Below are positions 8,301-33,699 of a stretch of DNA of 64,000 nt, in pieces. This DNA is from Patagioenas fasciata. Its lineage: Eukaryota; Chordata; Aves; Columbiformes; Columbidae. The position numbers and the translations under genes were made by a program. Position 1 is the first letter of the stretch. Each line of letters begins with the position of its first letter. A model generated the notes under the pieces. The model did not search any database, was not told the origin of the DNA, and was given only the letters and a program-made list of their open reading frames with translations. Location: positions 4,709,445-4,773,444 of the forward strand of contig NC_092541.1 in NCBI RefSeq assembly GCF_037038585.1, read 5' to 3'.

Positions 8301-10397
8301 CTCTGACCCTTCTCCTTGCTAGACGAGATCCAGGCGCTCGCCAGCGTGATGGAGAAGCAGGCGCGGATCGTGGTGAAGCCCAAGGAGGTGTCCCAGGAGG
8401 AGAAGCAGAGGAAAGCCGCCCTCCTGGCCCAGTACGCCAACGTGACGGACGAGGAGGAATATCCTTTTCCTGAGCCAACTGAGACTCGGTGCTTTGAAGA
8501 GTTTGCTAAAAATCTCTTGGCAGTGGCTGGTGGGGAGAACTGGGGAGAGTTTTCAGTCTTCATGCTGCATAAGGGGTGTGGGGGGTCGGGCTCTGTTCCC
8601 CAGGAACAAGCGCCAGGAGCAGAGGAAACGGCCTCAAGTTGCACCAGGGGAGGTTGAGGTTGGATGTGGGGAACAATTTCTTCCCCAAAGGGCTGTGGGG
8701 CATTGGAACAGGCTGCCCAGGGCAGTGCTGGAGTCACCATCCCTGGAGGGTTGGACAGACGGACATGAGGGTCTCAGGACATGGGGTAGTGCCAGGGGTG
8801 GGTAATGGCTGGGCTCGATGATCCTGAGGGGCTTTTCCAACCCAAATGATTCTGTGATTCTCTGACAGAATAACTTCCATGGGGAAGAAGCTGGGAAGCT
8901 CCTGGTTTGGGGGGTTCCATGAGCAGATGCTCCTTTGGGGACATTTCTCTGCTGTTTCCACGTTCCCCACCAACACGCATGGGGCTGGGGAAGGTTTGCC
9001 CAGCCCGGGCGCGATGCAGAACAGGAGTGAATCACCTCCCGCTAACCCTGCACGGTAGTAAACGTATTGAATTTATCTCTTTCTGATGAGAAATCTGCTG
9101 AAAAGATCCTCTTTGGAGAGGGTGTGTGTAGAGTGGAGGGGTTTCAAGTTCCTTCTGTAGAGCTGAGGAGCGAACTCTTCCTTGGGGAGTGAAGCTGAAC
9201 AGGAGGGAACCGGCGCTGGTGCAGCGGGAGCTCTGCTGGGGGGTTTGTGCTCGTCTGGTCCTCAATTGTCCACATGGGGGTTCAGCTTCTTCCTCACGGC
9301 TCGATAAAATTGTTATTTGACGTGGTTTGAGTTGTGACTGCGTAGAGGCACAAATTCATTCCCGATGTCTGTGTTTCCTTAATTCTCTCACCGGTGAGGA
9401 TGAGCAGGATGGATCGACGGCGACAGCGGTGAATATTGGATCAGAGAAATGTATCCTTTGAGCTCCCAGGCTGTTCAGCAGGGCGGCAGCTTCCACGGGG
9501 GGGTTCCCATCGTTCCTCCTCCGAGTCGATACTCCCTGCTTCTTCAGGGCCACCTTTTTGGTGACTCATTTATCTTTTCTTGTAGCCTGACCTTGCCTGG
9601 AATGAAATCAGAGGTTCCGTGCTCTGTGTGCACAGCTCAGGCCCTTCCTGCCCTTCTCTTCATTCCTTCCCATTTTCCACCCTCTCTAAAGCTTCACAGA
9701 ACACTCTTATCCATAAGGATAATTTTCCCACAACATCAGCTTAATGTTAACTGGCGTCCAGAGAGGTAAATCACCTCAGGAATTATTAGAAGTGCAAGAG
9801 AAACAAAATTACCTTGAAACTCATTAGGCCTGAACTTTAATGGTGAACAAGGACCAGCTCTCTCAACACTATAATTTGGGAGGTTCCTTGAGCTCACCAG
9901 CTGGCAGGCTCTATCGCATAATTAAAAGTGAAACCTCAGTTATTGTCCCTACACTATTGATGGTCGGGAGGAAGAGGGAGCAGCTGCGGTTACACGCACA
10001 TTTATGTAAAAATATACGTCATATACACAGCTGTAGCGAAGCCACTCGAGGAAGCTGTACCATAAGTGTTATATTTTGTTCCTTTTTCTTTCTCATTCCT
10101 AAATTCCTCACCTCTGAGGAAGCCAGAAGTGAAGGGGGTGGGAGAACAGAACCAGGGTCCAGTTCAGAGCTGCAGAGCCCGAGCGTTGTCTGCCCTTAAC
10201 GCGGCCCAGCGCTGTTCCGCAACACCAACGTGGAGGACGTGCTGAACGCCAGGAAGCTGGAGCGGGAGCTGCTGCGGGACGAGTTCCAGAAGAAGAAAGA
10301 GCAAGACAAACTGCAGCGCGAGAAGGACAAGCTGGCCAAGCAGGAGCGGAAGGAGAAGGAGAAGAAAAGGACACAAAAAGGCGAGCGGAAGCGATAG
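5157..10397 (+). CDS. CCDC43: CCDC43, complete five-exon coding sequence
   Basis: Coiled-coil domain-containing protein 43, a small conserved protein of poorly known function. Exons are 5157-5336, 6510-6597, 8323-8458, 9392-9450 and 10210-10397. They total 651 nt, an unbroken frame of 216 residues; human is about 224. Residues 1-89 form the N-terminal PWI-like helical domain ([21 protein letters not shown], then LVEKWSESQ). Residues 90-134 carry the highly conserved [20 protein letters not shown]. Residues 135-155 are acidic and end in NIGSEK. Residues 156-216 hold [17 protein letters not shown] and a Lys/Glu-rich coiled coil ending KGERKR. All blocks align in order with human CCDC43. The start is the only ATG of exon 1 giving the MAAP N-terminus. 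Introns 3 and 4 are both U12-type; introns 1 and 2 are ordinary GT-AG. The gene converges on MEIOC, as in human. Confidence 0.95.
5423..6030 (-). mobile_element. CR1 LINE, composite of two subfamily pieces
   Basis: Antisense CR1 in CCDC43 intron 1, starting under 90 bp after the exon 1 donor. Bases 5423-5538 are the 3' terminus of the 'A' type (GAATCACAGAGCCGTTTTG, then the CATGTCCTGAGAACCTCA block). From about 5538 the sequence switches to the 'C' type body (AGCAGATCACACAGGTGGG onward). This is either an insertion next to an older copy or a mosaic element. Confidence 0.83.
6510..6597 (+). CDS. CCDC43: CCDC43 exon 2
   Basis: This exon is 88 nt long with the acceptor CTCTCCTAG and the donor GTAGTG. 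It encodes [20 protein letters not shown] and more, residues 61-89, and ends with the first base of an Asp codon. Human has the corresponding EEDSLLNICKEIVERWSETQ. Confidence 0.94.
6598..8322. other. CCDC43 intron 2, no gene seen
   Basis: This is AT-richer intronic sequence with a short (TA)n/poly-T run at about 6810-6830. No CR1 or other gene is recognised. Confidence 0.5.
8323..8458 (+). CDS. CCDC43: CCDC43 exon 3
   Basis: This exon is 136 nt long with the acceptor CTTGCTAG. It encodes residues 90-134 ([20 protein letters not shown] and more). It stops after GA, two bases into residue 135, where the sequence becomes ATATCCTTTT, a canonical U12-type AT-AC donor. No GT donor nearby gives a sensible frame. 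Confidence 0.93.
8459..9391 (+). other. CCDC43: CCDC43 intron 3: U12-type AT-AC intron
   Basis: The intron opens with ATATCCTTTT, the textbook minor-spliceosome AT-AC donor. It closes with TTCCTTAAT (9375-9383, one mismatch to the U12 branch site TTCCTTAAC), then TCTCTCAC, ending in AC at 9390-9391. The spacing from the branch A to the splice site is about 9 nt, and there is no polypyrimidine-AG acceptor. Joining GA to C restores Asp135 and the reading frame into the homologous exon 4. Confidence 0.9.
8578..8867 (+). mobile_element. CR1 LINE 3' fragment (subfamily 'A')
   Basis: This is a 5'-truncated sense copy running from the GGTCGGGCTCTGTTCCCCAG block to the terminus AATGATTCTGTGATTCTCTG. 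It lies in CCDC43 intron 3, about 120 bp after the U12 donor. Confidence 0.88.
9392..9450 (+). CDS. CCDC43: CCDC43 exon 4 (59 nt, between two U12 introns)
   Basis: This 59-nt exon starts with the third base of Asp135, has 19 full codons and ends with the first base of Ser155. It encodes [19 protein letters not shown], matching the human acidic segment that ends MNIGSDK. The upstream border is an AC acceptor and the downstream border is GTATCCTTTG. Confidence 0.93.
9451..10209 (+). other. CCDC43: CCDC43 intron 4: U12-type GT-AG intron
   Basis: The donor GTATCCTTTG matches the U12 GT-AG consensus exactly at its core. The branch-site match CCCTTAAC (10193-10200) lies about 10 nt before the AG at 10208-10209. 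The pyrimidine tract expected of a U2 acceptor is absent (GCGGCCCAG). Joining T to CG gives Ser155 and continues into LFRNTN in frame. Confidence 0.9.
10210..10397 (+). CDS. CCDC43: CCDC43 exon 5 (terminal coding exon)
   Basis: This exon is 188 nt and encodes residues 155-216 plus the TAG stop at 10395-10397. It carries [17 protein letters not shown] and a strongly charged coiled-coil tail ending [11 protein letters not shown], nearly identical to human. Confidence 0.95.
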
Positions 10398-11460
10398 CTG
10401 GGGTTTCCAGCTGGACTCTTGAGCGGTAAAATTAATTACAAGTATGGTGTGTGTTTCAAAAGCAGCAGAAATTCTGGGCACGTGGCTGGCAAGTGGCGTT
10501 TCCTTTGTTTTGGTTTTTTTTTTAACATAGCAGAAAAGAAATCGCAAGCACCTCCTGAACCCGAACGTGCCATGTGCTTGTGCTGTCATGTCCCAGTCGG
10601 TTATTGTGGCCAATGTCTGTACCAAAGAACGGTGAAGTGATTCTGTCCGTGTTTTAAAAATTGATGGATTTTTACTTCTAACCACTTCAAGCGAAGCAGA
10701 ACAAGATGTAGGAGGGAGGCTTTGCGGTGGCTGCATCCTTGGTTTGCAGCAACAGCGAGTTACGATTCGAGAACAGCAGAGCCCCTTTCTGACGTGTAAC
10801 TAAGAACATGCTGCTACGGGGTGAATGTGAATTTATTTACACTAGCCTTGAAAAATGTATTTGCAAATAGCTGTGTTTTTGCTGCCAAGAACAAGGCTCC
10901 GTCTTGGTTCTGGCTGAGCCGAGGGTGCCGGGTTGGAGCTGAGCTCAGTTAAGTGCTGTTGTGCAGCAGGAGAAAGGAAACGCTATGAAATATAGATGAG
11001 TTGCAGCTCCGAGACTGCGTCACCCACAGGCTCTCGCAAGGGAAACGCTGCGTTGGTTTGAGCATCAGCGGTAGCGAAATGGTCGAGTCCTTAACGCTGT
11101 TTTCAGACTGGGTGCCGGTGGCTGGACAACAGTGCTCCCGATGTTCCGTGTGGGTCCGTGTTGACTGTTATTCTCCAGCAGTTGCCGGGGTGGGTGCGTT
11201 AGTGGCCACAGTGGTCGCTCTCACCTGAACGCTGCTCTTGCCCCAAAGGGCTCGGTGCCTGCTGCTTCCAGCCTTTTCTGTGACACTAATTTCTGTAACC
11301 TGCGCGTGAAGGAGGAGCCGCCGTGCATCCCCATGTGCTGCTGTGTGTTCTCCACAGCTCCTGCTCGAGGGGCTGCCTCCTGCTCAGCTGCTGCTGCCAG
11401 CGTGTGTCGCAGTGCTTTAGCTCCGGATTGAATAATAAAACTGGTTGGCCAAGAAGCAGG
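10398..11460 (+). other. CCDC43: CCDC43 3'UTR with candidate polyA signal
   Basis: The first good AATAAA after the stop is at 11434-11439, followed by GT-rich sequence (TGTTGGGGCT). This gives a 3'UTR of about 1.05 kb. The assignment rests only on the motif. Confidence 0.5.
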
Positions 11461-11680
11461 TTCCTCTCTGAGCGAATGTTGGGGCTCCCTTCTGACCTGT
11501 CCTGCGTCCTCTGTCTTCCTGTACCCCACAGCACTATTTCTGAGGGCTGACTTGCTGCCATGGTGCTGGTCCTCATTTATTCACACCTCATTTCCCAAGG
11601 CTGTGGTGCCTCCCTCCCCAGGGCTGTGTGTGTCCCCAGGGCTGCCTTCCTGTCCCCCAGGTCCTACAGCACCGTTTCAA

Positions 11681-12092
11681 TAGAATCATAGAATCATTTC
11701 AGTTGGAACAGACCCTCAGGATCATCAGGTCCAACCATAACCCAACTCCAGCACTAACCTTGTCCTGAGAACCTCATGTCCGTCTGTCCAACCCTCCAGG
11801 GATGGTGACTCCAGCACTGCCCTGGGCAGCCTGTTCCAATGCCCCACAGCCCTTTGGGGAAGAAATTGTTCCCCACATCCAACCTCAACCTCCCCTGGTG
11901 CAACTTGAGGCCGTTTCCTCTGCTCCTGGTGCTTGTTCCTGGGGAGCAGAGCCCGACCCCCCCTGGCTCCAAGCTCCTTTCAGGCAGTTCAGAGATCAGA
12001 AGGTCTCCCCTCAGCTCCTGTTCTCCAGCTGAACCCCCCAGCTCCCTCAGCCGTTCCCATCACACTTGTGCTCCAGCCCCTCACCAGCTCTG
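11681..12092 (-). mobile_element. CR1 LINE 3' fragment (subfamily 'A')
   Basis: The antisense copy begins with the inverted terminus AGAATCATAGAATCATTTC and runs to about CACCAGCTCTGTC, where it is 5'-truncated. It lies just downstream of the CCDC43 polyA signal. Confidence 0.88.
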
Positions 12093-13650
12093 TCACCTCC
12101 TCCTGCGTGGTTCACACAGCTGCAGCTGTGGGACCGGGCAGCGGGGGTGGCTGTGGTGGGAAGGTGTCACAAACCCCAGCACCACGGGCCAGATCCTGCT
12201 TCCTCTGTGAGCCGGAGCCCTTCGGCAGCCCTGGATGGGGGGGCTGCATGAGGGACGGGGCTGCGGCTCAGCCCCTGCACACAGGCGGGTCTCCTGGGTG
12301 AGCCGACACCTCCACTTGCACCGCGGTTGCTCTGGCAGCACCAGCCGCCCTCCCGCATTCCGACACTGGCACTAGTGACCTGGTCCTGGGCTTCCCCAAA
12401 GCTCGACTGCCGAGCGGAACGCTCACCGGGGGCTGGAGCTGCCCCTGTGCGGCTGCCAGCGCCCCAGAGCTCATTTCTTGAGACCTGGGGTTGTGAAGGT
12501 GCAGAGGATGTAGCTTCCTTGACCTGCTCGCTACAGCACCTGAACCCCCTCTGCCAAGGGACAAAAGGCTGTGCCTGTGCACCACCCCAAAACCTGCCTG
12601 CTCAGCAGAGCTTGCTGGCTTTCTGAAGGGAGTCTGGATTTCCAAAGGGTGTTTGTATTTCCAGAGTATGTCTGGATTTCCCCAGGGCACAGTCACAAGT
12701 GCACCCCCGGGCTCCCCGTCCCAGCACAGGGTGTGCGGTTCTTGTGGCCGGCCAGTGACTAAAGGCCCTTGTGGGGATAGGGAACAGGAGCCGCTGTCCT
12801 GGGGCAGGGAGAACCACAACCATCTGTGGAGCAGGATACTCAGACTCCTGAGATTTCTCATGCAGATACTGAAATGACAGCAAAAGTTTCTTCCAACAGC
12901 CCAGAGCTTGTAATGAATGAGAGACTTACAGGGGAAAAAAATTCACCACTGGATTCAGTGCACTAATGACATTGTTCCCTTGGTTTATCTAAGTTACAGT
13001 CATTTCTCTCTCCAAAGGAGTAACTCGGGTATCGCATCGCGCTCCAGCTGTGATGGACACGCTCCTGTCTGAACGCACAGATTGCTGGTCCGGACAGATG
13101 CTCAGCCTGACCGATTGGAACCCTCTTGCACGGGGCATCCCAGAGAGCTCAGCACCCAAACAAACGGTTTGGCCACAGACCGAGCTGACACGCGACCCAA
13201 CCCGCGTGAGCACAGCAGAAAGTGACTGCAAACCAGTTCACATCTCCGCAGCCGTCGGGTCCGCTGGGTCTCGTCTCTGTGAGCAGGGGGGTTGCTCAGG
13301 GTGACACCCCAGGCTGAGACCCCGACTCGGCCTGGCTTGGTAAGCTATATTTTTGCACACATGCAACATTTAAGTCACGTAGTGTAAGCTCACACAATTT
13401 TTATATCCCATACTGGCTTTATGTCTAGTAAACGGTAGAGCATTGACCGCCAATCCACCTGTACTTACTCAATATTTTACATACCTGGATTTATTTATCA
13501 GAGCTCAATAAATTAACTACTTGATCAGATCTGCCCCAGTGATCGCTGACTCTTCCAACAACCTCTGACCAGACCTCAATAATTAACTGAAAATGACAAT
13601 TAACAGATCCAGTTCCAGGAACTGAGGCCATGAAGACAATCACACAACAA
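12093..13650. other. CCDC43-MEIOC intergenic spacer
   Basis: This is sequence between the convergent 3' ends. GC-rich to about 13.3 kb and AT-rich after. I see no exon or repeat that I can name. Confidence 0.5.
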
Positions 13651-15002
13651 GCGCTCTTCAACAAAAGCTCATTTATTTCCTACCAGACTAAGTCAGTACA
13701 GTTTTGCTTTTAACATCAACGCGTCCTAGGCTCAACTTAACAAACGTTCAGGCAGTGACCTGTGCTGTGCGGATCGTACCTCGTTCTCCTGCCCCAAACT
13801 CTCCCCGGCAGGATTTCGGTCCTTTCAGTGATCGACACAGTTTCTCCGCTCTCTGCTGCATTCTCGTTCAGTTTCTCACATCATCTCACGACAATTTATG
13901 TGGTGCGATTTCCACAAGTAGGAAGAACACAGACATTTAAAATATCAGGGTATCTAGGCAAGGACAGCTGAATAAATTTAATCCACACATTATAAATGCG
14001 ATGCTACAAGTGTTAAAACCCCGGATCTCCTGAGCCACATAATGCGACCATTTCGGATCAGCGAATAAGTTACTTCTATTCCATACAGATTAAGAAATGC
14101 AGATAAACACCAAGGATTAAGAGCTGTCGAAAATGCAGAGGTCAACTAATAAGTCTAAAATACACCAACCAAATTTCAAACCAAACCAGCGAAAGACTGA
14201 ACTTTAAGAAAACCCGAATTTCAGAACTTTGTGATACCTCCACCAATTTTCAGGTGAGGGTATTAAAAACAAGGCTCATTATTTCAGATGCTGCACAACT
14301 TTTGAGAGGATCATCCTGTGTGCATGTCATATTTTGATTATGTTTAAATACTTTAAAACAGGTTCTTTTTTATCTTCTTTTCTCCCCAAGAGCACGCCCA
14401 AATGATTTGCAGACGTTTACTAACTTGCATGGTTTCACAACAGCGATTCTGCTGTTCCAGTCATTCAGCAGAACCTGGTGCATCTCCTTTCCAAAACTCA
14501 GATTCTAAAATCTCAAATTCATAAATATTGATATTTTAAATATTTAATTTTACATGAATATTGGGTATTCTTAGCTTTTTTCCCCTCCTGTTTCCAGGTA
14601 TTAGTTTGATAAGGAAACCATTTTTACATCACAATCTTCTCTGATAGCGAGCGGACACCCCGTTACGACTCCAGTCTTTAAGAATCATTATTTTAAAACG
14701 TGCTTCCTAAAGCAAAACAACTTATCGCAAGAGTTGTACACCAGGGTTCACCTGCCGAACTTAAATAACACCTTGGCTGTTAATTAATTAATCTGATTAT
14801 TTTTTAAGTTAACATTCACCAGTTTGCCTTTCCAACATAGCGACGCTGCCTGTCACGCCAACAGTTTAGAACCCAAGAGCCCTTAGAGCAAATGCAACTT
14901 TCTCAAGGTACAGCTTTAAATAGGAATATTAGTCATTTAAACTTTACAAGTAATTAAAAAGAATGAGCGTGTCACCTCTCGCACACACAGGCCGCAGGTT
15001 GG
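13650..15002 (-). other. MEIOC: MEIOC 3'UTR with candidate polyA signal
   Basis: This is AT-rich sequence after the MEIOC stop. On the minus strand AATAAA at 13677-13672 is followed by a T/GT-rich stretch (TTTTGTTGAAG, then CTTGTTGTGTG), a good cleavage context. The predicted 3'UTR is about 1.35 kb. Confidence 0.55.
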
Positions 15003-29295
<14,293 letters not shown>

Positions 29296-29299
29296 GGGC

Positions 29300-29735
29300 G
29301 ACCCCGGGCCGGCGGCGGCAGCTACGGGCGGCTCGCGGCCATGGCGGGCCGCTGAGGAGACCGAGGCCGTTAGCCTCGCGCCGGGGGCAACCGCCGCCCC
29401 GCCCCGCGCTCTCCAGGGGATTGGCCAACGCCTCAGCCCGCCCAACCAATAAGGAGCTGCTCGGCCTCCTCGCACCTCCCCGCGCCGCGTGACCCGCTCT
29501 GTTCTCCACGCGGTTATTAAACAGGGAGAGCCCGCAGCCAGGCTCGTGGCAATGGAACGCTATTTCTATTGGCCGCTAGCGGGCAACACCTAGCCAATGA
29601 AAAAATCACCTCACTCAGCCCTCCCGCCAATGAGGAGCTGAAGAGGCGTTGTTCACCCGGTGACAGCGCCGGGGCCATTAAAGCCCGCGGTTGCAGCGGG
29701 AGGGGTTGAGGCCGCTTTATGGCCCAGGCCGCCCT
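29300..29735 (-). promoter_or_regulatory. MEIOC: MEIOC CpG-island promoter with five CCAAT boxes
   Basis: This is GC-rich, CpG-rich sequence upstream of the MEIOC ATG. CCAAT or ATTGG pentamers lie at 29420-29424, 29446-29450, 29568-29572, 29594-29598 and 29627-29631. The cluster suggests NF-Y binding. No TATA box is obvious. Transcription start sites cannot be placed from sequence alone. Confidence 0.65.
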
Positions 29736-30229
29736 CAGTGTCCGGTGCTGGGCCCTCAGCTCCAGAAGGACAGGGAACTGCTGCAGAGAGTCCAGCACAG
29801 CCACCAAGATGCTGAAGGGAGTGGAGCATCTCCCATGTGAGGAAAGGCTGAGGGAGCTGGGGCTCTGGAGCTGGAGAAGAGGAGACTGAGGGGGGACTCA
29901 TTCCTGGGGATCAATATGGAAAGGGGGAGTGTCAGGAGGATGGAGCCAGGCTCTTCTGGGTGACAACCAGTGACAGGACAAGGGGCAATGGGTACAAACT
30001 GGAACACAGGAGGTTCCACTGAAAGATGAGAAGGAACTTGTTCCTGGTGAGGGTGTCAGAGCCTGGCCCAGGCTGCCCAGGGAGGTTGTGGAGTCTCCTT
30101 CTCTGCAGACATTCAAACCCGCCTGGACACCTTCCTGTGGAACCTCAGCTGGGTGTTGCTGCTCCATGGGGGGATTGCACTGGATGAGCTTTCCAGGTCC
30201 CTTCCAACCCCTGACATTCTGGGATTTGG
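29736..30229 (+). mobile_element. CR1 LINE 3' fragment (subfamily 'B')
   Basis: This sense copy carries CTCAGCTCCAGAAGGACAGG, AGCATCTCCCATGTGAGG and CCTGGCCCAGGCTGCCCAG, and ends CCCCTGACATTCTGGGATT. It abuts the MEIOC promoter island. Confidence 0.88.
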
Positions 30230-31160
30230 CTGCCACCCATCCCCGTGCAGGGACAGGGCTGTCCAAGGTCAAACTGCCCACATGCTCCACAGTCCTGTGC
30301 ATGGCCCACAGAAGTAAATGAAACCTCAGTTTCCTGTCACTGGTGACAGAACAGGGCCCCGTCTCTGGACTGTGGCAGGACTTGCTGGGCTGAGCCCCGC
30401 CCAGGAAACAACAGCCGGGGATGACCCAGGGCCCTGAGTTGGAACAAGAAACTATAGGAAACCTGGTGGATGAGGGAGCCTGGTTGGAGCAGCAGCCTCA
30501 TTACATTGCCAGCCCTTGTTTCCCTGTCATCCTTGCTACTGCTTTACTGAGTGTGTGAATATCGCTGTTTTCACTAAAAAGGTCTAAGGAAAACCAAAAA
30601 GCGCTGAAACCAAACCGTGCTCGTGTTTCCACTTCCCAAGCTGCTTTTACTGAATCTAGGAATATCACTTTTGTTGCCACCTCTGTATGGATAAAGGCTG
30701 GACACAGGTAATTAGTGATAGAGGCGTAATTCTTTCAATGAACTGTGAGCATTTGTGTTGTGATTCTTTTATTTCCCTCCATTTGGGGACGTGACTGTTG
30801 TGTTTGATTTGGGGAGCTTTGCTTTCCTTTGCTCTTTTCCCCCCTTCCTTTGCTTTTTTCCCCCATTTATTTACCCTGGTTTTATAGGTGGAACACGGGA
30901 ACACGGCCACTCCGCCCTTGCCATCCCCTCGCCCGTTTCCCTACAGATCCAGGGTTATATTTCCTGCATTTGTTTCTGCAAGAGACTCCTCCAAAGCCAC
31001 ATGACAAATTTGGGAAGCTCAAAGCAGTGAGAATCCCCCCCAAATTCCATCATTCAGCCAGAGGTAACTGCTGGGGGTGCAGCAGCACCAGACTCCTCCA
31101 GGCCGGACGCGTTTCCCAGCTGCAGAGGAAAGAAAACATCCAAAACCAAGGGGGTGACTC
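30230..31160. other. MEIOC-NSF intergenic spacer, part 1
   Basis: I see nothing beyond unique-looking sequence and a T/C-rich run near 30825-30880. Confidence 0.45.
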
Positions 31161-31162
31161 TA

Positions 31163-32045
31163 GTTGAAGGCCTGTATCCAGTGCAGTGCCTCAGGGGTCA
31201 GTACTGGGGTCTATATTATTCAATATATTCATCAGTGATTTGGACGAGGGAATAGAGTGACTGTCAGCAAGTTTGCTGGTGACACCAAGCTGGGAGGAGT
31301 GGGTGACACTGGAAGCTGTGCTGCCATCAGAGACCTGGACAGGCTGGAGAGCTGGGTGGGGAGAAATTTAATGAAATAGAACAAGGGCAAGTGTAGAGTC
31401 TTGAATCTGGGTAGGAACAACCCCAGGTTTCAGTATAAGTTGGGGAATGAGCTATTAGAGAGCAGTGTAGGGGAAAGGGACCTGGGGACAGCAGGGTGAG
31501 CATGAGCCAGCACTGGGCCCTTGTGGCCAGGAAGGCCAATGGTACCTGGGGTGGGTTAGAAGGGGGTGGTCAGTAGGTCAGAGAGGTTCTCCTGCCCCTC
31601 TGCTCTGCCCTGGGGAGACCACACCTGGAATATTGTGTCCAGTTGTGGCCCCTCAGCTCCAGAAGGACAGGGAACTGCTGGAGAGAGTCCAGCGCAGCCA
31701 CCAAGATGCTGAAGGGAGTGGAGCATCTCCCGTGGGAGGAAAGGCTGAGGGAGCTGGGGCTCTGGAGCTGGAGAAGAGGAGACTGAGGGGGGACTCATTC
31801 CTGGGGATCAATATGGAAAGGGGCAGTGTCAGGAGGATGGAGCCAGGCTCTTCTGGGTGACAACCAGTGACAGGACAAGGGGTAATGGGTGCAAACTGGA
31901 ATACAGGAAGTTCCACTTAAATGTGAGAAGCAACTTGTTCCTGGTGAGGGTGGCAGAGCCTGGCCCAGGCTGCCCAGGGAGGTTGTGGAGTCTCCTTCTG
32001 TGCAGACATTCAAACCCGCCTGGACACCTTCCTGTGTAACCTGTG
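31163..32045 (+). mobile_element. CR1 LINE, RT C-terminus plus 3'UTR (subfamily 'B')
   Basis: This is a longer sense copy. It starts in the RT palm region: QFADD-equivalent here reads KFAGDTKLGG at about 31266-31295, with the first catalytic-motif Asp replaced by Gly. It continues through the AGAACAAGGGCAAGTGTAGA block to the CGCCTGGACACCTTCCTG 3'UTR. The terminus after 32045 is unlike that of other 'B' copies. Confidence 0.86.
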
Positions 32046-33690
32046 AGTGGGGACAGGCCCTGGAGCAGCACAGCCTGTCCAGGCTTGGAGACACCTCTGG
32101 GCGCTGAGCAGGGTCCACACAGCCCTCAGTGAGGCTTTGTGGAATAAAACAGAGTTTAAATCTGTGCTATTGCCCCAAACAGGTGTTGCATCGATATAAA
32201 AGCTGCTCTAAGCAGGGTGTGCACCACACTCCATGGCTCACCCTGTTTTCAGGAGTAGCTTTCCATCCAACAGCAGGAGGTTTACACTAATAGCACGTTT
32301 TTATGCTCTACTACAAATTACAGGTGTGTGAAAGCCTGAGCACCAGATCATGGGAGCTCAGAGCTGCTGCTCCGGTCCCTCAACACATCAACGTCTGGAG
32401 TTCACCCCATGCTTTGGTAGGGCAGGTTTGGGGCTCCCAAAGCCTGTTCCCAGCCCTCCACTCACAATGTGGGTGTTTTCTAGTCTCGCAGCTCTTGATT
32501 CCACATGGAGCTGGTGCAGACTCGTCCTGCTCGAGCACATTTGCAGCAAGACTTGGGATGTGGGGCTGTACGGGCGCTTGCTCCTGGGGTTGGGTTAAAA
32601 CGGTGCTTCACTCTTTAAAGCAGCAGATCATATTGGATACAGTAGTGCGGAGAGATGGAAATAGCTTGTTCACAGAGCTGCGTCCCCCTGTGTAACGTTC
32701 TGCAGGAGAAATTCCAATTACGGTCTTCAGTTCTGAGGGAGGGAGGCGGCAAACGCCGCACTCCACAGCCTGGTTCAATACTGTATGGGGATATAGCAGA
32801 AGATTTGGCGAGGAGGTTGGTTAAATGTAAATACACTCAAGTGACTTGCAGCTGTCTGTAGAAAAGGCACATACATCACGCTAATTGTTTTACTGACCTT
32901 GTGTGCTTGATGAGCAGAACCTCTGTGTTAGATAACATAGGCCTGTGAGAAACTCCAGCCACCTTATCACTGTGTCTGAGATTCCTGCTTTGTTGTGAGA
33001 AAGAGTGGGAGGCTGCGCTTGCCTGAAGCCTTGAAATACAGGCGAGCTCAGCGGGCCCGGTGATCTTCCAGCAGGGCTGGACTGACCAGCGCCTGTGTCC
33101 CCGCTGGTGTCACCTCTGCCTGGGAGCTCAGGTGCGACCTCGGAGATCCCTCAGTAGAGAGGGAACTAAAATAAAACTTGCTCTTTGCAACACATTCGTG
33201 GCCTCTGGCTCTTCTTGCGATGTGCCTGCGTATGTGCACACAAATACTGTCGCCTAAGCCGACCGCAACAGCCTGGAAATCAATCCAGGGAGCGAGTGTT
33301 AGCGCATTAGCAACCTGTTACAGCAACTTCCCACGCGGGGCTTTGGCAACATAATAAAATATTAATATTGATTTTAACTGCCTGTTTGCTGCCTTGAACA
33401 GGTAACAACGTCAGCTGGAACCCCGAGGGGAACGTCAGGCTCGTGGAAAAGCAGGAGGTGGGCGCATTATCGCAGTGGTCGATGCGTCAGGCCACGGATG
33501 TGTGCAGAATGTGAGCACAGGGCTCGGCAGATAAATCAGGTTGATGCCTCAATCTGTTGTGGGCAGGTCAAAACAGTGCAAGGATTTGGTTTCTCCTGGT
33601 GAGACCATGATCTTCCTGTGCACACCACAGCTGAGCAGTTTGTCTGTCTTTGGCCCAACAGAAATCGCTGTCTCTGAAAAGTGGTTAAAT
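32046..33690. other. MEIOC-NSF intergenic spacer, part 2
   Basis: No gene or repeat is recognised, and the small open frames show no homology I know. The end near 32046-32110 may be a divergent CR1 tail. Confidence 0.45.
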
Positions 33691-33699
33691 ATTGCACAG

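Noticed and set aside
8316-8657. CCDC43 exon 3 reading on into a CR1-derived C-terminus
   Set aside because: Homology stops exactly at the ATATCCTTTT donor and resumes at 9392, so the extension is intronic.
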